A stretch of 64,000 nt of DNA from Toxonevra muliebris (taxonomy: Eukaryota > Arthropoda > Insecta > Diptera > Pallopteridae): contig OY829326.1 of assembly GCA_963691655.1 (NCBI GenBank), positions 150,740,998 through 150,804,997 of the forward strand, written 5' to 3'. The notes below the pieces were generated by a model, which made no database searches, was not told the DNA's origin, and worked only from the letters and a program-made list of their open reading frames with translations. The first letter of the stretch is position 1. Each line of letters begins with the position of its first letter. This document shows, piece after piece, positions 34,398 to 44,948 of this stretch. The position numbers and the translations under genes were made by a program.

Positions 34398-35340
34398 AGC
34401 TCTGTTCCCGTACTTTTTGGACTAAAACTAGTAAAAGTGTCAAATTTGAGAAAGTAAGAAAAAAATTTTCAGAGAGAGAAAAAAATGTAAAAAAAGTACG
34501 GGAACGCGTAAAACCACAAATTTTGTTGTCAATATCTGAAACGTCAAAAAACAAAAATTAATTTCATTAATACTCGCAAGGAATATTAAAAAAAATGGAA
34601 GAAAAAAGCCACTTAAATATTAATTGCTCGCCTGACGTTTTTCATCGTGTACAAAATGGTAAAAAAAATTTTAAATAACTGTAACAAAATTTAAGTTATT
34701 ATTTGATATTTAACTAGATACAGAATATAGGGAACTGGTTGCGGGTCAAGTGCTGGAAAGCCAAGCAGATAATCAATACGACACAGTAATCTTTTCTCAG
34801 CAAGACTCTGATGAAAAGCAGACTTGGCTGGAAGCTCCAACAAAACAAAAGTTGGAAAGTCGGCCACTGTACTGTACTGATTCAATGAGTTCCGCAATGA
34901 TATTTGCCAAGCCTTCTGGCGCAACTACAGCAGTGGAGATATTTACATCATTATTCTGTTGATATCTTAGTCTTATTATCAAAAACAAATAATAACTCTA
35001 ATCATACTTACATCTTCAAGAATTTCATCGAAAATTTCCATTTTGTAATTTATTTTTTAGTTTTCAGTAAATATTTTATTTTCAATTTAAAAAATATTTT
35101 GTTTTTTTATTATCGTCATCTAATAATTTGACATTTGTTTAGAAGTTTGACACTTTTCAAGTTTTTGCCAGCAGAAATTTGTCGGGTAAAAACTTTAAAC
35201 TTTTGACACGGAGGGGAAATGATTTACTCTCTCATTGCCTCTCTCATTTACCAGATTTTTGTGTACGGGAACGCTTTTCAAGTAAAAAATGGTGAAAACC
35301 TGCAAATTGGGCTAAAACTTTATAGTACGGGAACAGAGCT
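34398..35340 (+). mobile_element. 943 bp TIR element carrying a spliced ORF
   Basis: Perfect 16 bp terminal repeats AGCTCTGTTCCCGTAC lie at 34398-34413 and, inverted, at 35325-35340. The core GTACGGGAAC recurs internally at about 34496 and 35264, giving four copies. The flanks are ATATA on both sides, so the duplication length is ambiguous in this TA-rich target. It sits inside the dispersed repeat at 33281. No known transposase is seen. It encodes the two-exon ORF listed next. Confidence 0.75.
34595..34962 (+). CDS. Putative two-exon 102-aa protein, unknown function
   Basis: I do not recognise this protein. Exon 1 runs 34595-34658 from an ATG preceded by an A-run. A 59 nt intron (34659-34717) has GT at the start, a TTTAACTAG end and a stop-rich A/T content. 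Exon 2 runs 34718-34962 to TGA. Exon 1 is 64 nt and exon 2 245 nt, so the phase is kept and the joined frame is 103 codons including the stop. The product starts MEEKSHLNINCSPDVF and is hydrophilic, with acidic and Gln-rich patches (QQDSDEKQTW), and no signal peptide or membrane segment. A 59 nt intron is typical in size for flies. It may be a captured host gene fragment or an element protein. Expression is unproven. Confidence 0.4.
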
Positions 35341-35360
35341 ATATATAAAGATATCGTTAA

Positions 35361-36909
35361 GCCTGTTATACATTATTTAAATAAACTAATATCGTTGTAA
35401 CTTCCGAATAAGTAATCGTTGGTGTCATGCATGATACCAACATGGTGCATGATCTATTGTAGATCTCAAACCGATGAACTTTTTGTTATACATAAATTCA
35501 AGAGCATTTAAAACAAAAACTTTTTCCACCGAAGTTTCATATTCAAAAAAATTTATTTATTTACCCGAAACAGGTTTGGTTTATTGATTGAAAAGCAGAT
35601 TGGTCTTGGGTTGGACAATGATAAATAGCTTGTCTCAAATAAAATTCTTATGTGTAAAAATTAGATCTCTTCTCAGAGAAAGTACAGATAGTTCTTTTGT
35701 TTAATTAGAGTACATTATTTTGTTAATGTAAGCATTTGCGGACTTGCATTTACTTTACAGCTGAATTCCAACCAACCAATATTTTATTAGAGTATGCAGC
35801 TATGCTTTGGTCCATGAAAAAATCACTAAATCGCAGAATTCTACTAGTATCAGATCTATTAAATTCTGTTCAGAAATTATAGAAAGTACATGTACCTAAG
35901 TATAACTAATAAGCATAACTTATAATTTCAGCTACACACACACACACTCACATACACACTTCATGCACTAAATTTATACTAAAGCCTATTTTATTATTAT
36001 TACGATGGTATCTAAACTATTTTACTTGTTCCGAATAAGTTACAGACCAAGTAAATAATCACTTTATTAATTTGCACATATTTTCTACTTGTTGTTAACT
36101 ATATTATTATTGTTCTTGTTTCTATTCATTGTTGTTGCGGTCATTTAATGAATTCCATGTACCATGTAGTATGCCAGAGTTTATTAAAATGGCTACCTAT
36201 TAAGATTCAAATGTAGTACATACATAGACATGTATGTGTGTATAAATATGTAAGTATGTATACATGTGTTTTAGTAATTTAGTAAAATTTCTCTTTGTTG
36301 TCATGCTTACATGTGCACAAATACAGATATATATCCACACATAAACTCATACACTTTCACAGATATACACTCATACTTATATACAAATTATTTGCCAGGT
36401 GTTGTTATCAGCACACTATAATCTTGCTACATATTTTGTACTTGGGCGAACAAAAACCTAAGGCAATTATTTTATGCTGTTGTTAATTGAAAGCACCAAT
36501 TTATGTGACATTTTAATTGGCAAAGGAAGTTATTACCATTTTTATTTATTATTTATATTATTACATATTATAAATGTTTACTTTTTCTGTTTTTTAGTTT
36601 TTGTATAATTTTTATGCTATAATCTTTCAATTAGTAATATAAGAACATAATTACGTTAATGACTGCACAAGCTGGTAATCAAACAATCACATACGTGACT
36701 TGACATATTAAATTTACTTAGGATTTTCTAACCTGTTTGATATAAGGAGAAAATTTATAACTTTTGTTAGCAATATATCAAGAAAGTCATTGTCCTTCTG
36801 TTAGATTACTTTTATTTAAGTTAAGTCAACTAAAGCTGCATGGATTGATCCTCCTATCAATAAAAAAAAAATGTTTAAAAATTCAGAACATATTTTATAT
36901 AATTAGTGC
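35361..36909. other. Non-coding with ACAT repeats
   Basis: No gene. (CA)n lies near 35935-35955 and (ATGT)n near 36220-36265. A 22 nt near-palindrome lies at 35419-35440. Confidence 0.5.
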
Positions 36910-36911
36910 TA

Positions 36912-38208
36912 AAGCGCGGTTCACGCCAAATTGGCACGCTTTGTTGTGGTCACCACGTCGCCCCTAGTCATAAGAACAACAAATTTTTTACTGGGATTTG
37001 TTTACAATACCGTTACCGTTAGTTGATAAATTTTTCTTATTGATCGCAAGTTGGTGATTGTGTGCACAATGGAAGCTGCAAATAGAGAATTGTTTGTGAA
37101 CAAATTTATTGAAAATCCGTCGTGGTTTGGTTCAAAGATTGCGAAAGTGTTAAATATCTCCAAAAGAACGGTATGTAGAGTTATAAAACGATATAAAGAA
37201 ACTCTTAGTGTTGAAAGAGCTAAAAAAGTTGTGAACAAAACGGGAACCACCAACCTAAAATTAAAGGCAAAGATCTTGAGGTCCATCAAAAGCAATCCCG
37301 GACTATCGGATAGCGATCGTGCCAAAAAACTCAATACCAGCAAAAGTACTGCTAGACGAATACGCATAAAAGCTTGGCTAAAGTGCTATCGTACTATAAA
37401 ATATCCAAGTAGAACAGACGAACAGAATTTGCTGGCCAAAAACGTGCTCGTCTTCTTTATAATAATGTTTTGACCAAATTCAATGGATGCATTATTGTGT
37501 ATGACGAATCATACGTAAAATTTGATCTTAAACAGCTTCCAGGTCAAAAATTTTATATGGCAACGAATCGTGGTAATGTACCCTCAAAATTCAAGTACAT
37601 AAAAATGGATAAATTTGCAAAGAAAGCAATGGTGTGGCAGGCTATTTGCAGCTGTGGTCTCAAATCCAGGGCATTTGTGACATCCTCTTCTATGACGTCT
37701 GATATTTACATCAAAGAGTGCCTTTCGAAACGACTATTGCCATTTGTTCGCCACCACCATTCGGCAGTGAAGTTTTGGCCTGATTTGGCCAGTTGCCACT
37801 ACTCTAAGAAAACCATGGATTGGTATCAGACAAATAAAGTAGATGTAGTGCCCAAATATATGAATCCACCCAATTGCCCCCAGCTTCGACCGATCGAAAA
37901 ATACTGGGCTATTACAAAATATAAGTTGAAGAAAAATGCAGGTATTGTCAAAAATGTGAATTCAATGTTACTAAAATGGAACCAAATAGCCGCAAATGTA
38001 TACAGAGCGGATGTTCAAAGGTTGATGGGGTCCATTAAAAGGAATACCCGGAATTTTTTGCACAACAAAGAAATTTAAATCTTTTAATATTGTAGTATTA
38101 AAACACAATATTTAGCTTATCACCTAATGCATTATTTGTTATTCTGAGTGTTCTGGTTAAAAAGCTACAGCAACTTTCCTGCGTGCCAATTTTGCGTGAA
38201 CCGCGCTT
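36912..38208 (+). mobile_element. DD37E Tc1-type transposon, copy 2 (nearly intact)
   Basis: TIRs AAGCGCGGTTCACGC, continuing with a CAAATTGGCACGC-like block, lie at 36912 and, inverted, end at 38208. TA duplications lie at 36910-36911 and 38209-38210. It is 1297 bp long. It is the better preserved relative of the copy at 15099-16394; both contain the same untranslated flanks and the same frameshift. Confidence 0.94.
37069..38078 (+). pseudogene. DD37E transposase, copy 2, single frameshift
   Basis: ATG at 37069 opens MEAANRELFVNKFIENPSW, a typical paired-like helix-turn-helix N-terminus. The frame stays open to a stop near 37473, and the rest continues one frame over to TAA at 38076-38078. 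The lesion is in the five-A run 37438-37442; a sixth A would join both halves into about 336 residues, a normal Tc1-type length. The first catalytic Asp is in VYDES-YVKF (the Tyr takes the place of a non-catalytic Asp in copy 1), the second in FWPDLASCHYS, and the Glu in RPIEKYW, with 37 residues between the last two. Apart from the frameshift it looks intact. Confidence 0.92.
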
Positions 38209-38210
38209 TA

Positions 38211-38509
38211 GTATTAGTACAACTATAAAGGGAAGCTTTCCGGCTGGATTCCCAAAACTTATGCTTAAGTCTCACCTGAGATCGTGCTGTCGTCAGAACG
38301 ATTGTAGGAATCAAAAAATTCAACAATCATTTTTTTCAATCCTTGCGTTCCTTAAGGGTTACCGGTTCAAGGAAGAAGACAATGTTGTTTTCAAAACTGA
38401 TTAAACTCTCAGCCTTACCAAAAAAGAAGTTATGCAGCAATTATTTTGGTATCGACTTTACTTGGAATTTATCACTTACACTTACAAAAGTTCTATACTA
38501 ACACTATGG
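38211..38509. other. Non-coding, no feature recognised
   Basis: Short unassigned stretch between the Tc1-type element and a degenerate minisatellite. Confidence 0.4.
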
Positions 38510-38698
38510 TGCCATTATCTCTAGTTTTGATTTGACTTTACATATATTCCATATTCAAAAATGTCGACATTATCGTTAGTGGCAACTTCATTTGACATTC
38601 ATATCTGAAAATGCGTTTAAAATTAATAAACCTATACTATCAAGAATGTAGACTTATTTCGACAATTCTTCCATGCCCAAAAATGTATCAACTTGACT
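38510..38698. repeat. Degenerate long-unit minisatellite, left part
   Basis: Related units of roughly 65-80 bp share CATTATCGTTAGTG, GACTTGATTTGACAT and TTCCATATYYAAAAATGT. The array is split by the hAT element at 38699 and continues at about 39614-39930. Confidence 0.6.
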
Positions 38699-39613
38699 CA
38701 AGGCCGTATTTAGGGGGAGGTTTTGGGGTTCCTGACCTCCCTCCCCGAAATGTGAAAAATTTTTCCTAATTTTTTATATTGATTGCCAGTGGATGGAAAA
38801 AAAGTCAAAATAAAATCTATTGAAAGATTTTTAAATATTTTTTAATCGGTTTCTTTCTAAAAAGTCAAATAAAAGAAAAAATTTTAAAAATAAATTTTAG
38901 TTGAAATCGTACGAAGTTGTGCTACATGGCCAAAAACGGTATTTTCAGGGTTTTTAACCCCATTTTTCTAAACCGTGACGTAATGGGAAGTTTTTGACCT
39001 TAGATTCGTGTTCAGCATGAAAAATTCATTCGCAAACACTAGGAACAATATTGTTCACCAAACCCATGCAGGACAGTGTTATTGAATAAGCTTCAAAGTT
39101 CTTAATCTTAAAATATAATTAATTCTTTAACCCATTATTGCTCAGAGCACCCGACTCGGAAGATTTCAATGCTGTGACGGCACGAATTTAGGGAATATAT
39201 GCCAACCTCATCCGTGCTCCTCATCATTTATAATGGCCCAAATTCACACTGATAATCATTTGAAAAAAAAATTAGTTTCTGACTATTTTTGGCATTTTTG
39301 ATCATTTTTTTGAGGTTGGGTCCATTATCAGTAATGGCAAGTCAATTAGTAATCGAAATTATGTCTTTCATGATAAAAAATGTATTGGCATCCACATTGA
39401 ATAATATTTATTTGAAAAATTTTAATTATTCTGTGAATTTTGTTTGTCATTTTCGACCATTTTTTTTAGGTTAAGATTAAGAAAATTCGGAAACAAAAAT
39501 TTTTCCTAAAGCTTTAAGACATCCACTTTTCTCCCTAGTCTGATAGGGTCCATCAAATGCATCATCGTATTTAAGCATCAGTTTCATAAAAATTTTATAT
39601 AAATTTCCATGCA
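38699..39613 (+). mobile_element. hAT family MITE, copy a (right end decayed)
   Basis: The left end CAAGGCCGTATTTAGGG, followed by a G-rich GGAGGTTTTGGGGTT block, matches copy c at 58584. The body matches copies b and c, with landmarks such as CCAGTGGATGGAAAAA and GGGTCCATCAAA. The right end fades at AAATTTCT, without the GAAAACCCCC and CTACGGCCCTG seen in copy c. No transposase. Confidence 0.8.
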
Positions 39614-39930
39614 GAAATTTCTCAAGAACTCAATATTTACATTTGTTCCACATAAAAATATGTTAAAAATTCGATATTACTGATAATGTTAACATTATCG
39701 TTAGTGTCGACTTAATGTGGCATTAAGTCCAAACTAAAAAATGTGTGAAAAACTCAATATTAATAGATATTATCATTAGTATCAACTTGATTTGTCATGT
39801 ATTCCATATCCAGCAATGTGTCAAAAACTCGATACTACTCAAAGTGTGGGCATTATTATTATTATGGACTTGATTTAACATTTCTCTAATACTAAAAATT
39901 GTCGTCATTATCGTTAATCTGAAAATGAAC
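39614..39930. repeat. Degenerate long-unit minisatellite, right part
   Basis: Units with CATTATCGTTAGTGTCGACTT, ATTCCATATCCA and TGTGTCAAAAACTCGATA continue the array interrupted at 38699. Confidence 0.6.
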
Positions 39931-41804
39931 AATTTTTTTTTTACATTTGACTTAATTTTACATTATTATACTCTCGACGAAATCTCCTTAATTCATCATA
40001 GGCTGTTCGATGGAACCAATGTTTTTTAATCAACTGTGGTAAATTTTGTAAGAATCGTCGTTGTAAAAGACTATAGCAGCGATTTTCTACATTGTACACT
40101 TTCAGAAAAATTTGCTTCTTTTTTTAACCAAAAACATTATAAAAAGTTAAAGAAGCAACCAATTGTAATATTTTTACCAGCTGCTATTATAAATTGTACG
40201 TCTATATGTGAATATATGTTTGTATGTATAAAAGACTTGAAAACATTTTACGTTGTTGCATAATTAAACACTTCCTGTCAGCCACGCCGACGAATTGTTG
40301 CTGCTACTGTTTTTACGTTATTGCCTGCTACTGATGCGCTTGTGGTGTTTTCCTACAAATAAGTGTGTATGTACATATATATGCATGCATGTATGTGTTA
40401 ATGTTTATGTGTGAAAATGTATGTGTATGTTTGCATGCGTGTTTTCCAGAGTGTTTAACAACACTTTACAATTTACTGTTACAGTTTACACCATAAATTA
40501 CATACACTTGTGCATACATTTTCTACAGGTTTCCACATTGCTCAGCATGTATTCGTACATACATATATGAATTCATTGTCTGTATGTGTGTGTTTGTGTG
40601 AAGGTTTGTGTATTTGTAGCCGCCGCCAACAAACATTCTCACCACTCAAACACAGATACACACAAACACACACACACACATATTTGTGCACATTCATACA
40701 AAGCCAGCGAAAAAAAGGTGTGAAAGTATGTAAACATTTTTTACGTCCATTTCACTAACCATCTTTCCCTTTTACGCCATCACCTCCGCTCATTTTGTTA
40801 TTGCACTTTTTCCAGTTCTTTCATTGCTTTCAATTCTTACACACTTTTGTTTGCTAGTGCGCTTTTTCTCTTCACAATTTTCCTTCATCGTTACTTGCTG
40901 GTTGCATTCATCATGCAACCATGGTGTAAAAATGCATTGTTGACGTTACTTGTTACCGTTGAAAGGTTGCATTTTTTACTACTACACATACTGCTTTCTT
41001 TTTCTTTTTTTTTTTTAATACTGACCACATGAGAGCATCATTTGCTGTTGCTCCATATGAAAATTTATTTTGCTGTCGACATTTTTACATTAAAAACTTT
41101 CTGTTTGACATTTATAACAGAAAAAAAAAATTACAACGAGATGATGAAAATTGTTACCATTTTCTTTTTACATTTTGGAATTGTTTTTATTCATTTAAGT
41201 TTTAAATAATGGGTGTGTGCGTTTCTATGTAGTATTAAAAAGGAGGAAATGGGTGTGGCATATGTGTTCTCTCCATATTAAAAAAAAAAAAAAAACAAAT
41301 AAGAAAAAATGCAAAACTGCCACGTGCTTCATGTCAACATCAAAAATTGCATTGTTGTGGTTAAAAATGTTTGTATAATGAATTTATTCTTGTTTAATTT
41401 TTGTGACTTTTTTTTAACAAAAGGAAAAAGAGAAAAGTAAAAGTAGTTTACTTTTTCATTTCAATTATCTACAAGGAATTTAATGAAAAGATAACATTTT
41501 CAATGTAGAGAATATTAAAGTAGAAACTGACCTACGTACACAAAAAAGGTATAGGAAATAGAGCATAATACTCTCTTTTTGTTTTCGTTGAAGTTAATCT
41601 AAGTGAAAGTGGATTAAAATTTGGTATGTATGTCTGCTTGTTTGTAATTCTGAACATGATTTATTCATACGAAAAACCTAATTTCAAGTAGTGGGGATGC
41701 AGGATACTGCAGCCTTTCTCAAAAATGTGATTGCTTCGGTTTATAGATATCCTACTGTTGGAAAGCTTGATAATGGTAATGGGTGTGATTTCTAATTTAC
41801 TTTT
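39931..41804. other. Non-coding with microsatellites
   Basis: No gene. (ATGT)/(GTGT) repeats lie near 40360-40440, 40575-40610 and 40650-40685, and A-runs near 41281-41295. Confidence 0.5.
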
Positions 41805-41940
41805 CAGTCTGATTTTATGGTCTGGTTTGTGGTTAAGACCTGGTTTTTGAATTAAATTTCAAATTGATTTTTGATTTGAGTTTTCGTCTGAATTTTGGTT
41901 TGATTTTGGGACTGTTGTTCTTTAAATTTGGTCTCAAACT
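41805..41940. repeat. TCTGAATTTTGGT minisatellite, left part
   Basis: Degenerate 12-15 bp units of the type TCTGATTTTGGT. The same array resumes at 43734-44465 after a block of insertions and repeats. Confidence 0.7.
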
Positions 41941-42117
41941 TTACATATTTTAGTGCGTTTACACTCACTTTTAATGGTGTCATTCAGTCAGTCAGTCTGT
42001 TCGAGTGGAATTTTTCAATCGATTTTAAACTAACTTCCTTATGAGCTAGTAATATCTAAAATATGTATAAATATAATATACTTAATACAAAATATTAACG
42101 TTTATTTATTTACAGAC

Positions 42118-42262
42118 ATAATATTTATAGTACTCCATACTTTCGGGCTGGTGTATAAATGTTATTATTATGCAATAATTATAGTACATCATACTTTCAG
42201 GCTGGTGTATAAATATTATTATTATATAAAAATTATAGTAAAGCATACTTTCAGGTTGGTGA
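42118..42262. repeat. Three tandem 54 bp units
   Basis: CATACTTTCRGGYTGGTG starts at 42136, 42190 and 42244, exactly 54 bp apart, with ATTATAGTA and TATTATTAT in each unit. The shared words GCATACTTTCAGG also occur in the satellite at 62255-63060. Confidence 0.85.
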
Positions 42263-42296
42263 ATTAGTAAGGAAAACGGTGTTAACTAACAGATAG

Positions 42297-42672
42297 ATCC
42301 GGGGTAGCGGAGCATACCTGTGGTATTACCAGGCTAACATGGACCACTATGGACAATAGACGTACTAGACAGCTACTCAACCTAAGCAGAAGCTCCATCA
42401 GCATAACGACTTCGGTGCTCACGGGACACTGCATAATGGGGAGACATGCTGCAAGACTTGGACTGCCATTCAATGACTTCTGTCGGGGCTGCGGCTCTGA
42501 GGAGGAGGGAGAAACAGTCCTCCATTTCATGTGCGAATTCCCATCCCTGGCCAGGAGGAGACTAAAACTCCTGGGTTCACCTTTCTTCACTAGTCTGTCC
42601 GAGCTATCATCCATAAATATTAAGGACATAGCCAGATTCATTATGGAATCCTCATGGTTCTCCACTCCGTAA
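42297..42672 (+). pseudogene. LINE ORF2 C-terminus (RNase H-type tail)
   Basis: The frame is open from the insertion point through TRQLLNLSRSS, then LTGHCIMGRHAARLGLP, then CRGCGSEEEGETVLHFMCEF, to TAA at 42670-42672. LTGHC, C-x2-C, H-x3-C and the trailing R-x-x-x-LG form the typical Cys/His tail of LINEs in the I/R1/LOA assemblage. The 5' truncation removed everything upstream. Within what remains there is no stop, so the copy may be fairly young. Confidence 0.85.
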
Positions 42673-42769
42673 ATGGGGGAGTCGCGCCGTACTGTGGTAT
42701 CACAATGAGCCTAATTATGTGCTTAAGTGTGCTTTCAAGCAGAAGGTTGCCACTCCAACCTAACCTAAC
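42297..42769 (+). mobile_element. 5'-truncated LINE tail with 11 bp TSD
   Basis: Flanked by CTAACAGATAG at 42286-42296 and 42770-42780, an 11 bp target duplication. The 3' end is CACTCCAACC followed by repeated CTAAC. The block GTGGTATCACAATGAGCC near 42698-42715 and the CACTCCAACCTAAC end are shared with the 3' part of the SINE at 46072-46398, marking this LINE as a possible partner for that SINE. Confidence 0.9.
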
Positions 42770-42780
42770 CTAACAGATAG

Positions 42781-43313
42781 CATAGCTAATGTGTGATTTG
42801 TGTTGTGGATAATTAATATTGGGTTTTGAAAAGTAGATAATTTGTCAATAAGATTCATAGATCAAAGCTTGCATTCATCTTTGTAAAAATTATTTTTCGA
42901 TACGATCGTAGTTTCTTCATTACACCTCAAGGTCCTGAAATACGTCGGTACATAAGCTCGATTTTTAGTACGCTTTCGTACAACTAATTCTTTTATGTGA
43001 TATCAACTCAAAGAAAAATTTAACTGTGCTGTTTTTCTTATTAGGTTGTTATAGATTACACTGGGCAACACGGAAAATTTCAAAGGCTTAGGTTGAAGTG
43101 GCAGTAAAAAATTTCACTCACACAAGATTTGTAGTTGTGAATTTTAGTACGTATGAAAATACTTGCATGATTTAAAATGAAAAACATGGGACGCATATGA
43201 GTAGAGATAAAATTGGTAGCGACTTAGATAAACTACTCATCCATCAATTTGTTATTGCATGCATGTTTATATCAGATTTTTTGTTCGCGATCTTTTATTT
43301 ACTGTTTAAACTG
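42781..43313. other. Non-coding, no feature recognised
   Basis: No ORF of coding character. It lies between two retroelement insertions. Confidence 0.45.
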
Positions 43314-43323
43314 AAGTTTAATC

Positions 43324-43723
43324 GACCTCGATAGACTAGTGGATAGTGCACTAGACTTTCATCCAAAAAGGTTGCGGGTTCGATTCCCGTCTTGACCTGG
43401 TGGTTAATTCTCATAAACTTCTTATATTCACTGTCGATATGAAGTGGATGAGAATTATAAGAATGTGTACAAGTACACACCTTGGCTGGGAATGGCAAAA
43501 CCACCGAGCTGATAAAAAATTGCCACACAGCCGTTTGGAATCGGCGTTAAACTGTAGGTCTAGTGGCAGAGTGCTAGACTCTTGATTCTGGAGTCCCGAG
43601 TTCGATTCTCGGCTTGGGTAGGTTTCTTATCTATCTTTCTTTCTTGGGGCTTTAGTACAATAGTTCTTATAGGTCGCAGTGCTTGACTTTCGAGTCGTCC
43701 TTCCTTCAAATAATAATAATAAT
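43324..43723 (+). mobile_element. Chimeric SINE: family A head and body fused to family B
   Basis: One 10 bp target duplication AAGTTTAATC lies at 43314-43323 and 43724-43733, enclosing two different tRNA-derived SINEs. Family A (43324 to about 43555) has a tRNA-like head with a perfect B box GGTTCGATTCC (43377-43387) and a body that matches the minus-strand copy at 46072-46398, but lacks its LINE-like 3' tail. Family B (about 43551-43723) has its own A-box-like TCTAGTGG and B-box-like GAGTTCGATTC (43598-43608), a body GCTTTAGTACAATAGTTC and an (AAT)n tail. It matches 53166-53366. The join is at CTGTAGGTCTAGTGG, where both families look alike. Confidence 0.85.
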
Positions 43724-43733
43724 AAGTTTAATC

Positions 43734-44465
43734 TGAATTTATTTTGAATTTGGACTAAATTTTGCACTAAATTTTTTTCTGAATTTTGTCTTGGATTTTT
43801 GTCTAATTTTTGTTTAGAAATTTTACCTAAGTTTCTGGCGTGAATTTGATTTGAGTACTGCTCTGAATTTCGGTCTGAATTTTAATCAGAATTTTTGGTC
43901 TAATTTTCATTTTGGCCTGAATTTTTATCTAAGTTTTGGCCGGTATTTAGTCTGAATTTTATTCTGAATATTTGTCTGCATTCAAGTCTGAGTTTCATTC
44001 TGAAAATGTATAGATACTAGTCTGATTTCTGTTTTGAGTTTAGAGTTGAATTCTTATTTGAATTTGGTTTGTTGTCAAAGTTGTTTCTTTTGGTTTTAAT
44101 TTGAGTCTGAACTTGGTTTGAGTTTGGTCTGTACTTGGTCTGAATTTGGGCCCAAATTTCGGACTGATGTCGGGTCTGGATTTTAGTTTCAATTTTGCAT
44201 TGAATTTTAGATTAAATTTGGGTGAAAATTTTGGTTTGATCTCTGGCCTGATTTTTGGTCTGAATTTTAGACCGAATTTGTGTCTAAATTTTAACTTGAT
44301 TTTTGAACTGAATTATACTCTGCAGGTTTGTCTGAATTTTTGCCTAAATGTTAATCTCAATTTTTGTCAAAATTTTTTTCTGAAGATTTGTCTGAATTTT
44401 TGGCAAAATTTTTTATGAGGTTTGCTCAAATTTTTTGTTCATATCTGGCTTTGGTATGGTTTTTT
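43734..44465. repeat. TCTGAATTTTGGT minisatellite, right part
   Basis: About 50 degenerate units of 12-18 bp based on TCTGAATTTTGGT. One frame reads as repeating NFGLNF-like peptide for 90 codons, which is a by-product of the 12 bp periodicity. Confidence 0.85.
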
Positions 44466-44635
44466 ATCTGTATTTTAGACCGAACGTTTTATATATTGTA
44501 GTTATAGGTTTGATAGTTATTCTGTAATAATAAGCAAAGCAACTCCATCTAAACTAAAAACCTGGAAATGCCTAATTTATGTTTACATAACCATTAGAGT
44601 AGAGATTCAAGTTGCCGTTTTTGTAAGGTTAAAAG

Positions 44636-44814
44636 CAGAGCTGGGCGTGTAGAAGTACGATTACTTTTTGAGTACGATTCCTTCATGTACTTGTACTCAA
44701 AATTTTTTTGAGTACGATTACAGTAATCGTACTCGAAATTTTTTGAGTACGATTACAAGTAATGGTACATTATGTGTAATAGATTACAAAAGTAATCGAA
44801 ACCGCCCAGCTCTG
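44636..44814. mobile_element. 179 bp hAT MITE with 8 bp TSD
   Basis: Ends CAGAGCTGGGCG and its inverse CGCCCAGCTCTG are flanked by a perfect 8 bp duplication GTTAAAAG (44628-44635 and 44815-44822). CAGAG ends and 8 bp duplications are the hAT signature. The interior is made of repeated GAGTACGATTAC words in both orientations. Confidence 0.9.
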
Positions 44815-44948
44815 GTTAAAAGCCATAGATTTTCCGACTTAAAGCATATGTTTGAAGCCATATGTTTAATGATGACCTCAACATGAATGAATACAATTTT
44901 ATTAAAAACTAATATAAAAAATTAGTTAAAACTAAGAAAATAAAATAT

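Noticed and set aside
43324..43395. True tRNA gene
   Set aside because: A and B boxes are present, but the acceptor stem does not close and the sequence continues into a SINE body found elsewhere with TSDs.
44146..44418. 90-codon plus ORF with repeating NFGLNF-like peptide
   Set aside because: Produced by the 12 bp minisatellite, whose period is a multiple of three.
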